DNA of 64,000 nt from Sphingomonas mollis (GCF_016427505.1 NZ_JAELXS010000001.1:310001-374000); one strand, 5' to 3'. Counted from the stretch's first letter, positions 13,237-21,695 are shown. Notes: generated from the letters alone by a model not told the origin. Numbers and translations are program-made.

Positions 13237-15405
13237 TCACAAAAAGCTATAAGGGTCCACATCCACCGTAACCCGCGCCTTGGCCGACCAGTCCAGCGCC
13301 CCCAGCCAGGCCCGGATCACATCCTGCACATCCAGCGCCCGGCGCGCATGGACCAGCAACCGATACCGGTGCCGCCCGCGCAGCATCGCCAGCGGTGCCG
13401 GCGCCGGCCCATACACCGCCATTCCGTCGACCTTCGGCGCCGCCCGCCCGACCAGCAACGCGGTCTCATGCGCGCAGGCCTGATCCTCCGACGACACCAC
13501 GATCGCCGCATAGCGCCCGAACGGCGGCGCGCCCGCATCCGCCCGTGCCTCCGTCTCCGCCGCATAGAACGCATCGGCATCGCCGGTAATCAGCGCCTGC
13601 ATCACCTGCGCGCCGGGACTGTGCGTCTGGATATAGACGCGCCCCGGCTTCTCGCCGCGACCGGCGCGACCCGATACCTGCCTTATCTGCTGGAACGTCC
13701 GCTCCGCCGCGCGCAGATCGCCGCCCTCCAGCCCCAGATCGGCATCGATCACGCCGACCAGCGTCAGGTTGGGAAAGTGGTATCCCTTCGTCACCAGCTG
13801 CGTACCGACGACGATGTCGATATCGCCCATCTCCATCCGGCCGACGAACTCCGCCGCCTTGGCCGGCGACCAGATCGTGTCGCTGGTGACGACCGCCGTC
13901 TTCGCGTCGGGAAACAGCACCGCCACCTCGTCCGCGATCCGCTCCACGCCGGGGCCGCACGCGACCAGCGTATCCTCGCCCTTGCACTCGGGGCAGGCGC
14001 GCGGAACCGGTTCGACATGCCCGCAATGATGGCACGCCAGCCGCCGCGTCAGCCGGTGTTCCACCATCCACGCGGTGCAATTGGGGCACTGGAACCGATG
14101 CCCGCACGTCCGGCACAGCGTCAGCGGTGCATAGCCCCGCCGGTTCAGGAACAGCAGCGACTGTTCGCGCCGTTCCAACGTCTCGCCCATCGCCTTTACC
14201 AGCCGGGGGCTCAGCCAGCGGCCGCGTTCGGGCGGCTCCTGGATCAGGTCGATCGCCTCGATCACCGGCATTTCCGCCAACCCGAACCGCCCGGTCAGCT
14301 TCAGTTCGGCATAGCGGCCCAGCGCCACCTGTTGCCGCGTCTCGATCGCCGGCGTGGCGGAGGCGAGGATGACGGGGCATTCCTCGAATTTGCCGCGCAT
14401 CACCGCCACGTCGCGGGCGTGGTAATGCACGCCCTCTTCCTGCTTGAAACTCGTCTCGTGCGCCTCGTCCACCACGATCAGGCCGAGCGCCGCATAGGGC
14501 AGGAACAGCGCCGACCGCGCCCCCACCGTCACCAATGCCTCGCCGCTCGCGATCGCTCGCCACGCGCGCCGCCGCTGGGTGGAGCGCAGTCCCGAATGCC
14601 ACGCTACCGGCTCCACCCCGAACCGGTCGCGGAAGCGTTTCAGGAACGGCTCGGTCAGCGCGATTTCGGGCAGCAGGACCAGCGTCTGGCGACCCTGCCG
14701 GATCGCTTCCGCCACCGCCTCGAAATACACCTCGGTCTTGCCCGATCCGGTCACGCCGTCGAGCAGGGTCGGCTCGAACCGGTGCGCCGCCACCCCCGCC
14801 GCCAGCACATCCGCCGCCGCGCGCTGGTCGTCGGACAGGTCGGGCGGGCCGAAGGCGGGGTCGGGCACGGGATAGGGGCTGTCGATGTCCACCGTCACCG
14901 CCTCCAGCACGCCGGCCTTCACCAGCCCCCGGATCACCGCGTCGGACACATCGGCAATACCCGCCAGCTCGCGGATCAGGCCCTGTCGATCGCCGATCCG
15001 CTCCAGCGCCTGTTCGCGCTGCGGCGTCAGCCGCCCCGGCACCTCGCCCGTGGCGCGATACTCCGTCACCGTCCGCGCGCCCTCCAGCGCCGAGGTTGAG
15101 GCGAGGCACATGCGCAGCACGGCGGCGGGCGGCGCGAGGTAGTAATCCGCCGTCCACTCCACCAGCCGCCGCAGGGCAGGGCGCAGCGGCGGCACATCGG
15201 CCACCGCCAGCAACGGCCGCAGCCGGTTGTCGCCGACCTCCGCGTCCGACGGCATCCGCTCCGCCTCCCACGCCACGCCCAGCAACTGGCGCGGCCCCAG
15301 CGGCGCGACGACGATCGACCCCGGCTCCACCGTCATCCCATGCGGCACACGGTAATCGAGCGGCCCGAGGGCGGCATTGAGGAGCAGGACACGGGCGCGC
15401 GACAT
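13237..15405 (-). CDS. priA: Primosomal replication restart helicase PriA
   Basis: A 722-residue superfamily 2 helicase that reloads the replisome at stalled forks. Visible are the N-terminal 3'-DNA-binding domain (PLDYRVPHGM), Walker A GVTGSGKTEVYF, the DEAH box VVDEAHETSF, and an eight-Cys zinc-binding insert (CRTCGHRFQCPNC ... CHHCG ... CPEC). ATG 15405 gives the usual N-terminus; in-frame sequence further upstream runs through a repeat and is not coding. It converges on atpC and diverges from xerC. Confidence 0.96.
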   Translation of the reverse strand: MSRARVLLLNAALGPLDYRVPHGMTVEPGSIVVAPLGPRQLLGVAWEAERMPSDAEVGDNRLRPLLAVADVPPLRPALRRLVEWTADYYLAPPAAVLRMCLASTSALEGARTVTEYRATGEVPGRLTPQREQALERIGDRQGLIRELAGIADVSDAVIRGLVKAGVLEAVTVDIDSPYPVPDPAFGPPDLSDDQRAAADVLAAGVAAHRFEPTLLDGVTGSGKTEVYFEAVAEAIRQGRQTLVLLPEIALTEPFLKRFRDRFGVEPVAWHSGLRSTQRRRAWRAIASGEALVTVGARSALFLPYAALGLIVVDEAHETSFKQEEGVHYHARDVAVMRGKFEECPVILASATPAIETRQQVALGRYAELKLTGRFGLAEMPVIEAIDLIQEPPERGRWLSPRLVKAMGETLERREQSLLFLNRRGYAPLTLCRTCGHRFQCPNCTAWMVEHRLTRRLACHHCGHVEPVPRACPECKGEDTLVACGPGVERIADEVAVLFPDAKTAVVTSDTIWSPAKAAEFVGRMEMGDIDIVVGTQLVTKGYHFPNLTLVGVIDADLGLEGGDLRAAERTFQQIRQVSGRAGRGEKPGRVYIQTHSPGAQVMQALITGDADAFYAAETEARADAGAPPFGRYAAIVVSSEDQACAHETALLVGRAAPKVDGMAVYGPAPAPLAMLRGRHRYRLLVHARRALDVQDVIRAWLGALDWSAKARVTVDVDPYSFL

Positions 15406-15433
15406 CGGGCCGCTATATGGGGCCTTCGGGAGT

Positions 15434-15479
15434 CCCCGTGAAGTCGAAGGCGTGAAGTCGAAGGCGTGAAGTCGAGAGC
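15434..15479. repeat. 14-base tandem repeat upstream of priA
   Basis: Three copies of GTGAAGTCGAAGGC, the last imperfect, stand in tandem just upstream of priA. No function is evident. Confidence 0.7.
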
Positions 15480-15502
15480 ATGGGGCATTCTCCCAACCCT
15501 TC

Positions 15503-15576
15503 GTCATTGCGAGCGCAGCGAAGCAACCCAGTGTTCCGCGCGCTGCACTGGGTTGCTTCGCTACGCTCGCAATGAC
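15503..15576. repeat. REP-like palindrome (GCGAGCG family), copy 1
   Basis: Arms of 31 bases (15503-15533 and 15546-15576) pair around a 12-base loop; the core is TTGCGAGCGCAGCGAAGCAA. A second copy of the same family lies at 39870-39943. It sits in the priA-xerC divergent spacer. Confidence 0.85.
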
Positions 15577-15635
15577 GATCCAAGGGGTGACGACAGGCAT
15601 GGCGCCCGGGCACGGCGGATGGCACATACCTGGCC

Positions 15636-16532
15636 ATGCCCGTCGTCGCCCTCCCGCATCCGCTCGCCGCCGACTGGGCCGCGCATCTGTCGCGCGACCG
15701 GCGGCGGTCGGTGCATACCGTGCGCGCCTATCACGCCACCGCCGACCGGCTGCTGGCCTTCCTCAGCCAGCATTGGGGCGGCGCGATCGATGCGAAGGCG
15801 CTGGCAGCCATCACCGCGGCGGACCTGCGCGCCTTCCTCGCCAGCCGGCGCGGCGACGGCCTCGGCAACGCGTCGGCCGCGCGCGAGCTGTCGGCGGTCC
15901 GCGGCTTTCTCGAATGGACCGGCACCGCCAGCCCCCGCCTGCGCGGCCCGAAAGTGGCAAAGGGCATCCCGCGCCCCGTCGCCCCCGCCGACGTCATCGC
16001 GCTGGCCGAGGACGTGGCCGAGGACGCACGCGAACCATGGATCGGCGCCCGCGACTGGGCGCTGCTCCTGCTGCTGTACGGCGGCGGCCTGCGCATCGGC
16101 GAGGCGCTGGCGCTGACCGGCGCCGCGATGCCGCTGGGCGAGACGCTGACCGTCACCGGCAAGCGCGCCAAGACCCGCATCGTCCCGCTGCTCCCGCAAG
16201 TGCGCGTCGCGATCGAGGAGTATGTCCGCCAATGCCCCTGGCCGCTGCTCCGCACCGAGGCACTTTTTCGCGGCGCGCGCGGCGGCCCGCTCGACCCCGC
16301 CGTGGTCCGCCTGTCGGTACGCGGCGCCCGCGCCCGGCTGGGCCTTGGCGAGCGGACCACGCCCCATGCCTTGCGCCACAGCTTCGCCACGCATCTGCTC
16401 GGGCGCGGTGCCGACCTCCGCTCGCTCCAGCAATTGCTGGGGCATGCCAGCCTAAGTTCGACGCAGGTCTATACCGCCGTCGACGCCGCGCATCTGCTCG
16501 ACATCTATCGCCACGCCCATCCGCGCGCGTGA
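15636..16532 (+). CDS. xerC: Tyrosine recombinase XerC
   Basis: A 298-residue site-specific recombinase that, with XerD, resolves chromosome dimers at dif. A SAM-like N-terminal core-binding domain is followed by the catalytic domain with Arg153, Lys176, His244, Arg247 (HALRHSFATHLL), His270 (LGHASLSSTQVYT) and nucleophile Tyr279. The full set of catalytic residues and the standard length argue for chromosomal XerC rather than an integrase. It is next to priA, as in many sphingomonads, and its stop is six bases from the convergent DedA gene. Confidence 0.93.
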   Translation: MPVVALPHPLAADWAAHLSRDRRRSVHTVRAYHATADRLLAFLSQHWGGAIDAKALAAITAADLRAFLASRRGDGLGNASAARELSAVRGFLEWTGTASPRLRGPKVAKGIPRPVAPADVIALAEDVAEDAREPWIGARDWALLLLLYGGGLRIGEALALTGAAMPLGETLTVTGKRAKTRIVPLLPQVRVAIEEYVRQCPWPLLRTEALFRGARGGPLDPAVVRLSVRGARARLGLGERTTPHALRHSFATHLLGRGADLRSLQQLLGHASLSSTQVYTAVDAAHLLDIYRHAHPRA

Positions 16533-16538
16533 CAATGG

Positions 16539-17147
16539 TCAGTCGCGCTGCTCGCGCGGCTGCCACGTCACCACGCGGTAGATATAGAACAGCACGATCG
16601 CCACCGTCAGCGCGACCGCCGCCGGCCCGACATATCGGTCCAGTTCCTCGAACCGCTGGTCCAGATACAGCCCCGCGCCCGCCAGGATCGTGTTCCAGAT
16701 CGCCGACCCGCCTGCCGTCGCGATCAGGAACCGCCAGCGCGGCATCGCCGACATGCCGGCGGGCAGCGACACCATCGTCCGGAACGTCGGCATGAAGCGG
16801 AACACGAAGACCACCCAGCCGCCCCGGTCGTGGAAAAAGCGGGTGATGCGCTCGACATCCTCCCACTCCACCGTCAGCCAGCGTCCCCACCGCGCGACGA
16901 AGGGCCGCAAGCCCTGATACCCGAACCGTCGCCCGACCCAGTACCAGAAGTAATTGCCCGCAACCGTCCCGACGGTGCCCGCCAGGATCAGCCAGCCGAG
17001 CTGCATCCGTCCCCGCGCCACCGCCATTCCGCCCAGCCCCATGATGACCTCTGACGGGATCGGCGGGACGATGTTCTCCAGCGCCATCAACAGGGCGATG
17101 CCGAGATACCCGCCCCGCGCGATCCATTCGACGATGAATTGGGTCAT
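16539..17147 (-). CDS. DedA/SNARE-associated family membrane protein
   Basis: A 202-residue integral membrane protein of the DedA (VTT domain) family, whose members move lipids such as undecaprenyl phosphate or phosphatidylethanolamine across the inner membrane. The pattern ENIVPPIPSEVIMGLGG, the Gly-rich re-entrant stretch, and FRFMPTFRTMVSLPAGM are characteristic. ATG 17147 begins MTQFIVEWIARGGYLG. It lies 32 bases downstream of gshB on the same strand and may be co-transcribed with it. Confidence 0.9.
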   Translation of the reverse strand: MTQFIVEWIARGGYLGIALLMALENIVPPIPSEVIMGLGGMAVARGRMQLGWLILAGTVGTVAGNYFWYWVGRRFGYQGLRPFVARWGRWLTVEWEDVERITRFFHDRGGWVVFVFRFMPTFRTMVSLPAGMSAMPRWRFLIATAGGSAIWNTILAGAGLYLDQRFEELDRYVGPAAVALTVAIVLFYIYRVVTWQPREQRD

Positions 17148-17179
17148 GGGAACTGGGTCATGATGAATGCCATCGCCGC

Positions 17180-18166
17180 TTAACGAGGCAGGGCGGTCTT
17201 TCGCTCGCCCACTTTTCGCTCGCCCACTTTTCGCTCGATCGCATCCCAGATCATGCCCGCGACATCCGTGCCGTCGAACCGCTCGATCGCGACGATGCCG
17301 GTGGGGGAGGTGACGTTGATCTCCGTCAGCCACTCGCCGCCGATCACGTCGATGCCGACGAACAGCAGCCCGCGCGCCTTCAGCGCCGGCCCGAGCACGG
17401 CGCAGATCTCGCGCTCCTTCTCGGTCAATTCCGTCTTCTCCGCCGATCCGCCGACCGCCAGATTGGACCTGATCTCGCCCTCTCCGGGCAGCCGGTTGAT
17501 CGCGCCCGCCACCTCGCCATCGACCAGCACGATGCGCTTGTCGCCCTTGGCCACGTCGGGCAGGAACGCCTGCACCATATGCGGCTCGCGCCATGTCTGG
17601 TTGAACACCTCCATCAGCGCCGACAGGTTCTCGCCCTCCGGCCCGACGCGGAAGATCGCCTTCCCGCCATTGCCGTGCAGCGGCTTGATGACGATCGCGC
17701 CATGCTCCTTCAGGAACGCCCGCGTTTCCTCCAGCGAGCGCGTGACGAGCGTCGGCGGCATGAAGCGCGCATAATCCAGCACGAACACCTTTTCGGGCGC
17801 GTTGCGGACGCTGGCGGGGTCGTTAACCACCAAAGTGCGGTCGGTGATCCGCTCCAGCAGATGCGTCGCGGTGATATAGCCCAGGTCGAACGGCGGGTCC
17901 TGCCGCATCAGCACCACATCCGCCTCGTCCCCCAGATCGAGGCTGACGGGATCGCCGACGCGAAAGTGATCGCCCTGCACCCGCTGCACCGTCACCGGAT
18001 GCGCCCGCGTCCATAGCCGCCCCTCCGACCAGTTCAGGTCGCCCGCATCGTAATGCAACAGCCGATGCCCCCGCGTCTGCGCTGACAGCATCAGCGCGAA
18101 GCTCGAATCCCCGGCAATGTTGATATCGGCAAGCGGGTCCATCTGGACGGCGACGGTCAGGGACAT
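17180..18166 (-). CDS. gshB: Glutathione synthetase
   Basis: A 328-residue ATP-grasp enzyme that joins gamma-glutamylcysteine and glycine. The N-terminal VAVQMDPLADINIAGDSSFALM, the ATP-grasp IVIKPLHGNGGKAIFRV and the C-terminal INVTSPTGIVAIE are diagnostic. ATG 18166 gives the canonical start. The last 20 residues carry an odd repeat, KVGER twice then K, encoded by a 15-base direct repeat at 17201-17236; this tail lies outside the conserved fold. It is downstream of yraN and rsmI, the usual sphingomonad order. Confidence 0.95.
   Translation of the reverse strand: MSLTVAVQMDPLADINIAGDSSFALMLSAQTRGHRLLHYDAGDLNWSEGRLWTRAHPVTVQRVQGDHFRVGDPVSLDLGDEADVVLMRQDPPFDLGYITATHLLERITDRTLVVNDPASVRNAPEKVFVLDYARFMPPTLVTRSLEETRAFLKEHGAIVIKPLHGNGGKAIFRVGPEGENLSALMEVFNQTWREPHMVQAFLPDVAKGDKRIVLVDGEVAGAINRLPGEGEIRSNLAVGGSAEKTELTEKEREICAVLGPALKARGLLFVGIDVIGGEWLTEINVTSPTGIVAIERFDGTDVAGMIWDAIERKVGERKVGERKTALPR
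17201..17237. repeat. 15-base in-frame tandem repeat in the gshB 3' end
   Basis: Two and a half copies of TCGCTCGCCCACTTT encode the repeated KVGER tail of glutathione synthetase. The unit length keeps the frame. Confidence 0.9.
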
Positions 18167-18195
18167 GCAACGATCCTTTCGTGGCTCCTCCAAAT

Positions 18196-18262
18196 CCGTC
18201 ACCCCGGCGGAAGCCGGGGTCTCCCCGTTACGAAGAGACCCCGGCTTCCGCCGGGGTGACGG
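18196..18262. repeat. Perfect 28-base inverted repeat between gshB and yraN
   Basis: Arms 18196-18223 and 18235-18262 are exact reverse complements around an 11-base loop; the core is CCCCGGCGGAAGCCGGGG. This is a dispersed-palindrome type. In the transcript it would make a very stable hairpin between yraN and gshB. Confidence 0.9.
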
Positions 18263-18315
18263 CAAGGGCAGCGCGGCACTTAGGCATCGGACATCCGAAT
18301 GTCACCCGATCGCGG

Positions 18316-18690
18316 TCACGGCATCCACGCATTCTCGATATGCCGCGGCCGCATCCCAGGTGCCATCAACAGCACGTCGACGCGAATATCGTCACCCGGC
18401 CCGGCATAGCGCGGCATCAGCACCTCCGCCGCCGCCGCGACCCGCGCCAGCCGCCGCTGGTCGATCGCCCAGTCCAGTTCGGCAGCGGACCCCCGCGTCT
18501 TCACCTCGACGAATGCTATCAAATTTCCTTTCCGAGCGACGAGGTCCACCTCGCCCGCTGGCGTGCGGACACGTCTGTCAAGGATGCGCCACCCCTTGAG
18601 CCGCAGCCACCACGCCGCCAAGCGCTCGCCTCGTCGGCCTGACTCTTCAGAAGCACGACGGTTTTCCTTCGAGCGTGCTTTCAGCTTCAT
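18316..18690 (-). CDS. yraN: YraN family endonuclease-like protein, chimeric 5' end
   Basis: A 124-residue UPF0102/YraN protein with the restriction-endonuclease-like core GEVDLVARKGNLIAFVEVKTR (D and ExK). The biological role in the family is unsettled. ATG 18690 overlaps the stop of the upstream DUF2314-like gene as ATGA; an ATG six bases earlier is the alternative. The first third (KLKARSKENRRASEESGRR) is Lys/Ser-rich and less GC-biased than its neighbours, while the rest is typical. A second copy of its N-terminal half lies 390 bases upstream, so this gene appears to have a native 3' part and an acquired 5' part. Confidence 0.88.
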   Translation of the reverse strand: MKLKARSKENRRASEESGRRGERLAAWWLRLKGWRILDRRVRTPAGEVDLVARKGNLIAFVEVKTRGSAAELDWAIDQRRLARVAAAAEVLMPRYAGPGDDIRVDVLLMAPGMRPRHIENAWMP

Positions 18691-19076
18691 GCCCATGGGA
18701 TCGAAGGTTCGCTTGTAACAATGTTCATGCTCTCGGAAGTGGCATGATCGACGGCTATGATGTGACGGAACTCAAAGGGCAGCTCTGTTCCGCTCCAAAG
18801 GCTATCGTTCTTGGCGATAGCGGAGGGTTGATTGTCTAGCACGCCAACATAACCAAAGGGATGTCGCTCACGAACAACCACCCACATTCGTTCGACGGCA
18901 TCGTCTCCGTCCGCGTCATCGACAGCAATGCGGAATATAAGTTTCGCCAAGTCTCCCGGCTTAAGCGTTTGTCGCAACTCACGGCTCGGGATTTCGAAGG
19001 TGGCCGGGGCAGCTGACGCACGCTGTTCCCCATCTTCCAAACACCAACCGTCTGTTGACCAATCTGGCATCCGCAT
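18687..19076 (-). CDS. DUF2314-like small protein in a yraN-inserted cassette
   Basis: A 129-residue soluble protein. The segment FEIPSRELRQTLKPGDLAKLIF, then ERMWVVV, YVGVLDNQP and GTELPFEFRHII follow the pattern of small DUF2314-type proteins (assignment by eye). Function of that family is not established; members often appear as isolated cargo genes. GGAGGAAG precedes ATG 19076. The frame stays open upstream into the truncated yraN copy, so the gene could itself be 5'-truncated. Codon use is visibly less GC-rich (many A/T third positions) than in flanking genes, suggesting transfer. Its stop overlaps the yraN start. Confidence 0.6.
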   Translation of the reverse strand: MRMPDWSTDGWCLEDGEQRASAAPATFEIPSRELRQTLKPGDLAKLIFRIAVDDADGDDAVERMWVVVRERHPFGYVGVLDNQPSAIAKNDSLWSGTELPFEFRHIIAVDHATSESMNIVTSEPSIPWA

Positions 19077-19078
19077 GC

Positions 19079-19303
19079 CTACTTCTTCCTCCACTGGAGC
19101 CACGGTGTAAATGCCGTCTCCAAGAACGCGACCAGATCTACCTCGCCCGCCGGCGTGCGCACGCGTCGGTCGAGGATGCGCCATCCCTTCAGCCGCAGCC
19201 ACCACCCGGCCAGCCGCTCGCCGCGCCGGCCGGCGGCCTCGGCGACGCGTCGATCGGGTTTGGCACGGCGAGGGCCGGCGGGCGGTGGCGTGTTCGACGT
19301 CAT
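19079..19303 (-). pseudogene. Truncated YraN N-terminal fragment (displaced native 5' end)
   Basis: A 74-residue frame whose first 59 residues are a YraN N-terminus ([20 protein letters not shown], then [14 protein letters not shown]), with GC-rich codon use like the rest of the chromosome. Directly after GEVDLVA the match to YraN stops and 15 unrelated residues lead to a stop just before the DUF2314-like gene. It lies in the position where yraN normally begins, after rsmI, so it is probably the native 5' end cut off by the cassette. Confidence 0.75.
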
Positions 19304-19322
19304 CGGATCGATCGGTCGCCCG

Positions 19323-19511
19323 TCACTGCTGCATCTCGCGTTGCGCCTGTTCGGGCTGCTGCATCTTCGCCGGATCGGCCGTCCGGTGGATATACCACGC
19401 CATCAACGCCGACGCGCCGAACAGCACGGCGACCATTGCCATCACCAGTACCTTTGCCGGTTTGAAGCCCTTCTTCTCGTTCATATCGGTCTTATTCTCG
19501 TGATCGGTCAT
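19323..19511 (-). CDS. Small single-pass membrane protein
   Basis: A 62-residue protein: polar N-terminus ([20 protein letters not shown]), one membrane helix ([21 protein letters not shown]), then a Gln-rich tail ([12 protein letters not shown]). GGAGAT lies about 6 bases before ATG 19511, which supports translation. It sits between rsmI and the yraN fragment on the same strand. I do not recognise a family. Confidence 0.55.
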   Translation of the reverse strand: MTDHENKTDMNEKKGFKPAKVLVMAMVAVLFGASALMAWYIHRTADPAKMQQPEQAQREMQQ

Positions 19512-19616
19512 TGGCGTATCTCCCGGAAAACACCGACCCAACGCGCGGTGATCGTCGATGGGGACGAACGGATCGCTTCCCGGTCACTTCCCGCTCATTT
19601 CCCCATCATTTCCCCA

Positions 19617-20444
19617 TCATTTCATCGTCAGCGCCCGCGCATACAGCGTCCGCCGGTCCAGCCCGAGTTGCTTGGCCACTTCGCTCGCGGCCCGTCCGGC
19701 GGGCAGGCGGGTCAGCGCCTCGGCCAGCGCGGCATCGCCATCCGCCGCGCTCGCCGGCGCGGCCTCGCCCGGCGGGGCGACGACGACCACGATCTCGCCG
19801 CGCGGGGGGGCATCGGCATAGCGGGCGGCGAGCATCGACAGCGATCCCGTCACCGCCTCCTCGAACTTCTTGCTGATCTCGCGCGTCACCGCCGCCTCGC
19901 GGTCGCCCAGACCGGCGGCCAGCGCGTTCAGGCAGGCGGCCAGACGTGGCCCCGATTCGTACATCACCAATGTCGCGCGGATGCCGGCGATCTCGGCGAT
20001 CGCTTCCCCGCGCGCCTTTTCCTTCGACGGCAGGAAACCGACGAACAGGAACCGGTCGGTCGGCAGGCCCGCCAGCGTCAGCGCCGCGACCGCCGCGCAC
20101 GGGCCGGGGATCGTTACCACCAGATGCCCCGCCGCCCGCGCATCGCGGACCAGCTTGTATCCGGGGTCGGAGATCAGCGGCGTGCCGGCATCCGATACCA
20201 GCGCCACGGCCTCCGTCGCCATCCGCGCGATCAGGCCGGGGCGGACCCCTTCGGCATTATGGTCGTGATACGGCACCATCGGCCGCTTCGCGCCGATATG
20301 GCGAAGCAGGCCGGCCGTGACGCGGCTGTCCTCCACCGCGATTACGTCGGCGCGCGTCAATATGTCCGCCGCGCGGGGCGATAGGTCACCAAGATTGCCG
20401 ATAGGGGTGGCAACGATGTAGAGGCCGGGATCAAGAGGGAGCAT
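19617..20444 (-). CDS. rsmI: 16S rRNA 2'-O-methyltransferase RsmI (C1402)
   Basis: A 275-residue SAM-dependent methyltransferase of the tetrapyrrole-methylase fold that modifies C1402 of 16S rRNA. The N-terminal GLYIVATPIGNLGDLSPRA and the loop VALVSDAGTPLISDPGYKL are diagnostic. The start is either ATG 20444 or ATG 20456; neither has a strong ribosome binding site, and both overlap the start of the divergent LpoA-like gene. It heads the rsmI-small protein-yraN-gshB strand. Confidence 0.95.
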   Translation of the reverse strand: MLPLDPGLYIVATPIGNLGDLSPRAADILTRADVIAVEDSRVTAGLLRHIGAKRPMVPYHDHNAEGVRPGLIARMATEAVALVSDAGTPLISDPGYKLVRDARAAGHLVVTIPGPCAAVAALTLAGLPTDRFLFVGFLPSKEKARGEAIAEIAGIRATLVMYESGPRLAACLNALAAGLGDREAAVTREISKKFEEAVTGSLSMLAARYADAPPRGEIVVVVAPPGEAAPASAADGDAALAEALTRLPAGRAASEVAKQLGLDRRTLYARALTMK

Positions 20445-21651
20445 GGATACCGTCATGGCAGACGCCGGAGCACTACCGCAACGTTTGGGTGTTGGACGCT
20501 GGATCGCCTTGACGGCCGCGTGCCTGCTCAGTGCATGTCAGACCGTCCTGCCGCGCGGCGTCGAACGCCCGCCCGAACGCGTGGTGACGCGCCCGACCGG
20601 GCCGGTCGCGCCGCCATCGGTCGAACTCGGCATCCCCAAGGACACCGCGCGCAACCGGGTCGCGCTGCTCGTGCCGCTGTCGGGCAGCAACGCCGGCGTC
20701 GGCCAGTCGATCGCCAACGCGACGATGCTGGCGCTGCTCGATACCCAGAACCAGTCGGTGCGGATCACCAATTACGACACCGCCGGCGGTGCCGCCGCCG
20801 CCGCGAATCGGGCGATCGCCGAGGGCGCGCAGCTGATCCTGGGGCCGTTGCTCGCCGACGACGTGCGCGCGGTCGCCCCGATCGCGCGGGCGGCGGGCGT
20901 GCCGGTGCTCAGTTTCTCCAACGACACCGGCGTCGCCGGCAACGGTGCGTATCTGATGGGCTATGTCCCGTCGCAGTCGATCGAGCGCGTCGTCGATTAC
21001 GCCCGGTCGCGCGGCGTCACGACCTTCGCCGGACTGGTCCCCAACGGCCTGTACGGCGAGCGCGCGTCGACCGCGTTCCTGCGCGCCGTGGAAGGGGCGG
21101 GGGGGCAGGTCGTCTCGCTCCAGCCCTATGGCCGCACCGCCGGCGCGATCGGCGCGGCGGCGCAACGGCTGGCGGCGAAGTCGCCCTATGACGCGGTGCT
21201 CGTCGCCGATGCGGCGGCGACCGCGGCGGCGGCGGCGCCCGCGATCAAGCGCGGCGCCGGCGCATCGACGCGGCTGCTCGGCACCGAATTGTGGAACTCC
21301 GACACCGGCATCGCCCGGCCGGCGCTGAGCGGCGCGTGGTTCGCCAGCGTATCGAACACGCTCTATCGCCAGTACGTCACCAAATACCGCGCCCGCTTCG
21401 GCACCGCGCCCTATCGCCTGTCGAGCCTCGGCTATGACGCGGTCCTGCTGACCGTCCGCATCTCCCGCGACTGGAAGGTGGGTCAGCGTTTCCCCGAAGG
21501 TCGGTTGCGCGACGCCGACGGTTTCTCCGGCATCGACGGCGCCTTCCGCTTCAACCGCGACGGCGTCGCCGAACGCGCGCTGGAGGTGCAGGAAGTGACC
21601 GGCGGCGCCGCGACAACCGTGTCGCCGGCCCCGGCGGGTTTCGGTAAATAG
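20443..21651 (+). CDS. Penicillin-binding protein activator, LpoA-like lipoprotein
   Basis: A 402-residue lipoprotein with the lipobox LLSAC (Cys32) after a hydrophobic stretch. The main part is a periplasmic binding protein type 1 fold (VALLVPLSGSNAGVGQSIAN, AEGAQLILGPLLADDVRAV), as in the C-terminal half of LpoA and in the LpoA-like proteins of alphaproteobacteria. It probably helps a class A penicillin-binding protein at the outer membrane. GAGGGAG lies right before ATG 20443, closer than ideal; ATG 20455 is the alternative. It is divergent from rsmI, a common arrangement. Confidence 0.85.
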   Translation: MDTVMADAGALPQRLGVGRWIALTAACLLSACQTVLPRGVERPPERVVTRPTGPVAPPSVELGIPKDTARNRVALLVPLSGSNAGVGQSIANATMLALLDTQNQSVRITNYDTAGGAAAAANRAIAEGAQLILGPLLADDVRAVAPIARAAGVPVLSFSNDTGVAGNGAYLMGYVPSQSIERVVDYARSRGVTTFAGLVPNGLYGERASTAFLRAVEGAGGQVVSLQPYGRTAGAIGAAAQRLAAKSPYDAVLVADAAATAAAAAPAIKRGAGASTRLLGTELWNSDTGIARPALSGAWFASVSNTLYRQYVTKYRARFGTAPYRLSSLGYDAVLLTVRISRDWKVGQRFPEGRLRDADGFSGIDGAFRFNRDGVAERALEVQEVTGGAATTVSPAPAGFGK

Positions 21652-21660
21652 GCGGGCCGG

Positions 21661-21695
21661 CCGGATGCGGCCATGTCCTACAGGGCCGCATCCGG
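21661..21695. terminator. Bidirectional hairpin terminator candidate after the LpoA-like gene
   Basis: A perfect 12-base stem CCGGATGCGGCC/GGCCGCATCCGG with an 11-base loop starts 10 bases after the LpoA-like stop. A T-containing stretch follows (TTATGGTTT). It could serve both this gene and the convergent hemW. Confidence 0.7.

Noticed and set aside
15636..16532. XerC as an integrase of a mobile island
   Set aside because: All residues and the context (next to priA) fit the chromosomal recombinase, and no attachment site or cargo is next to it.
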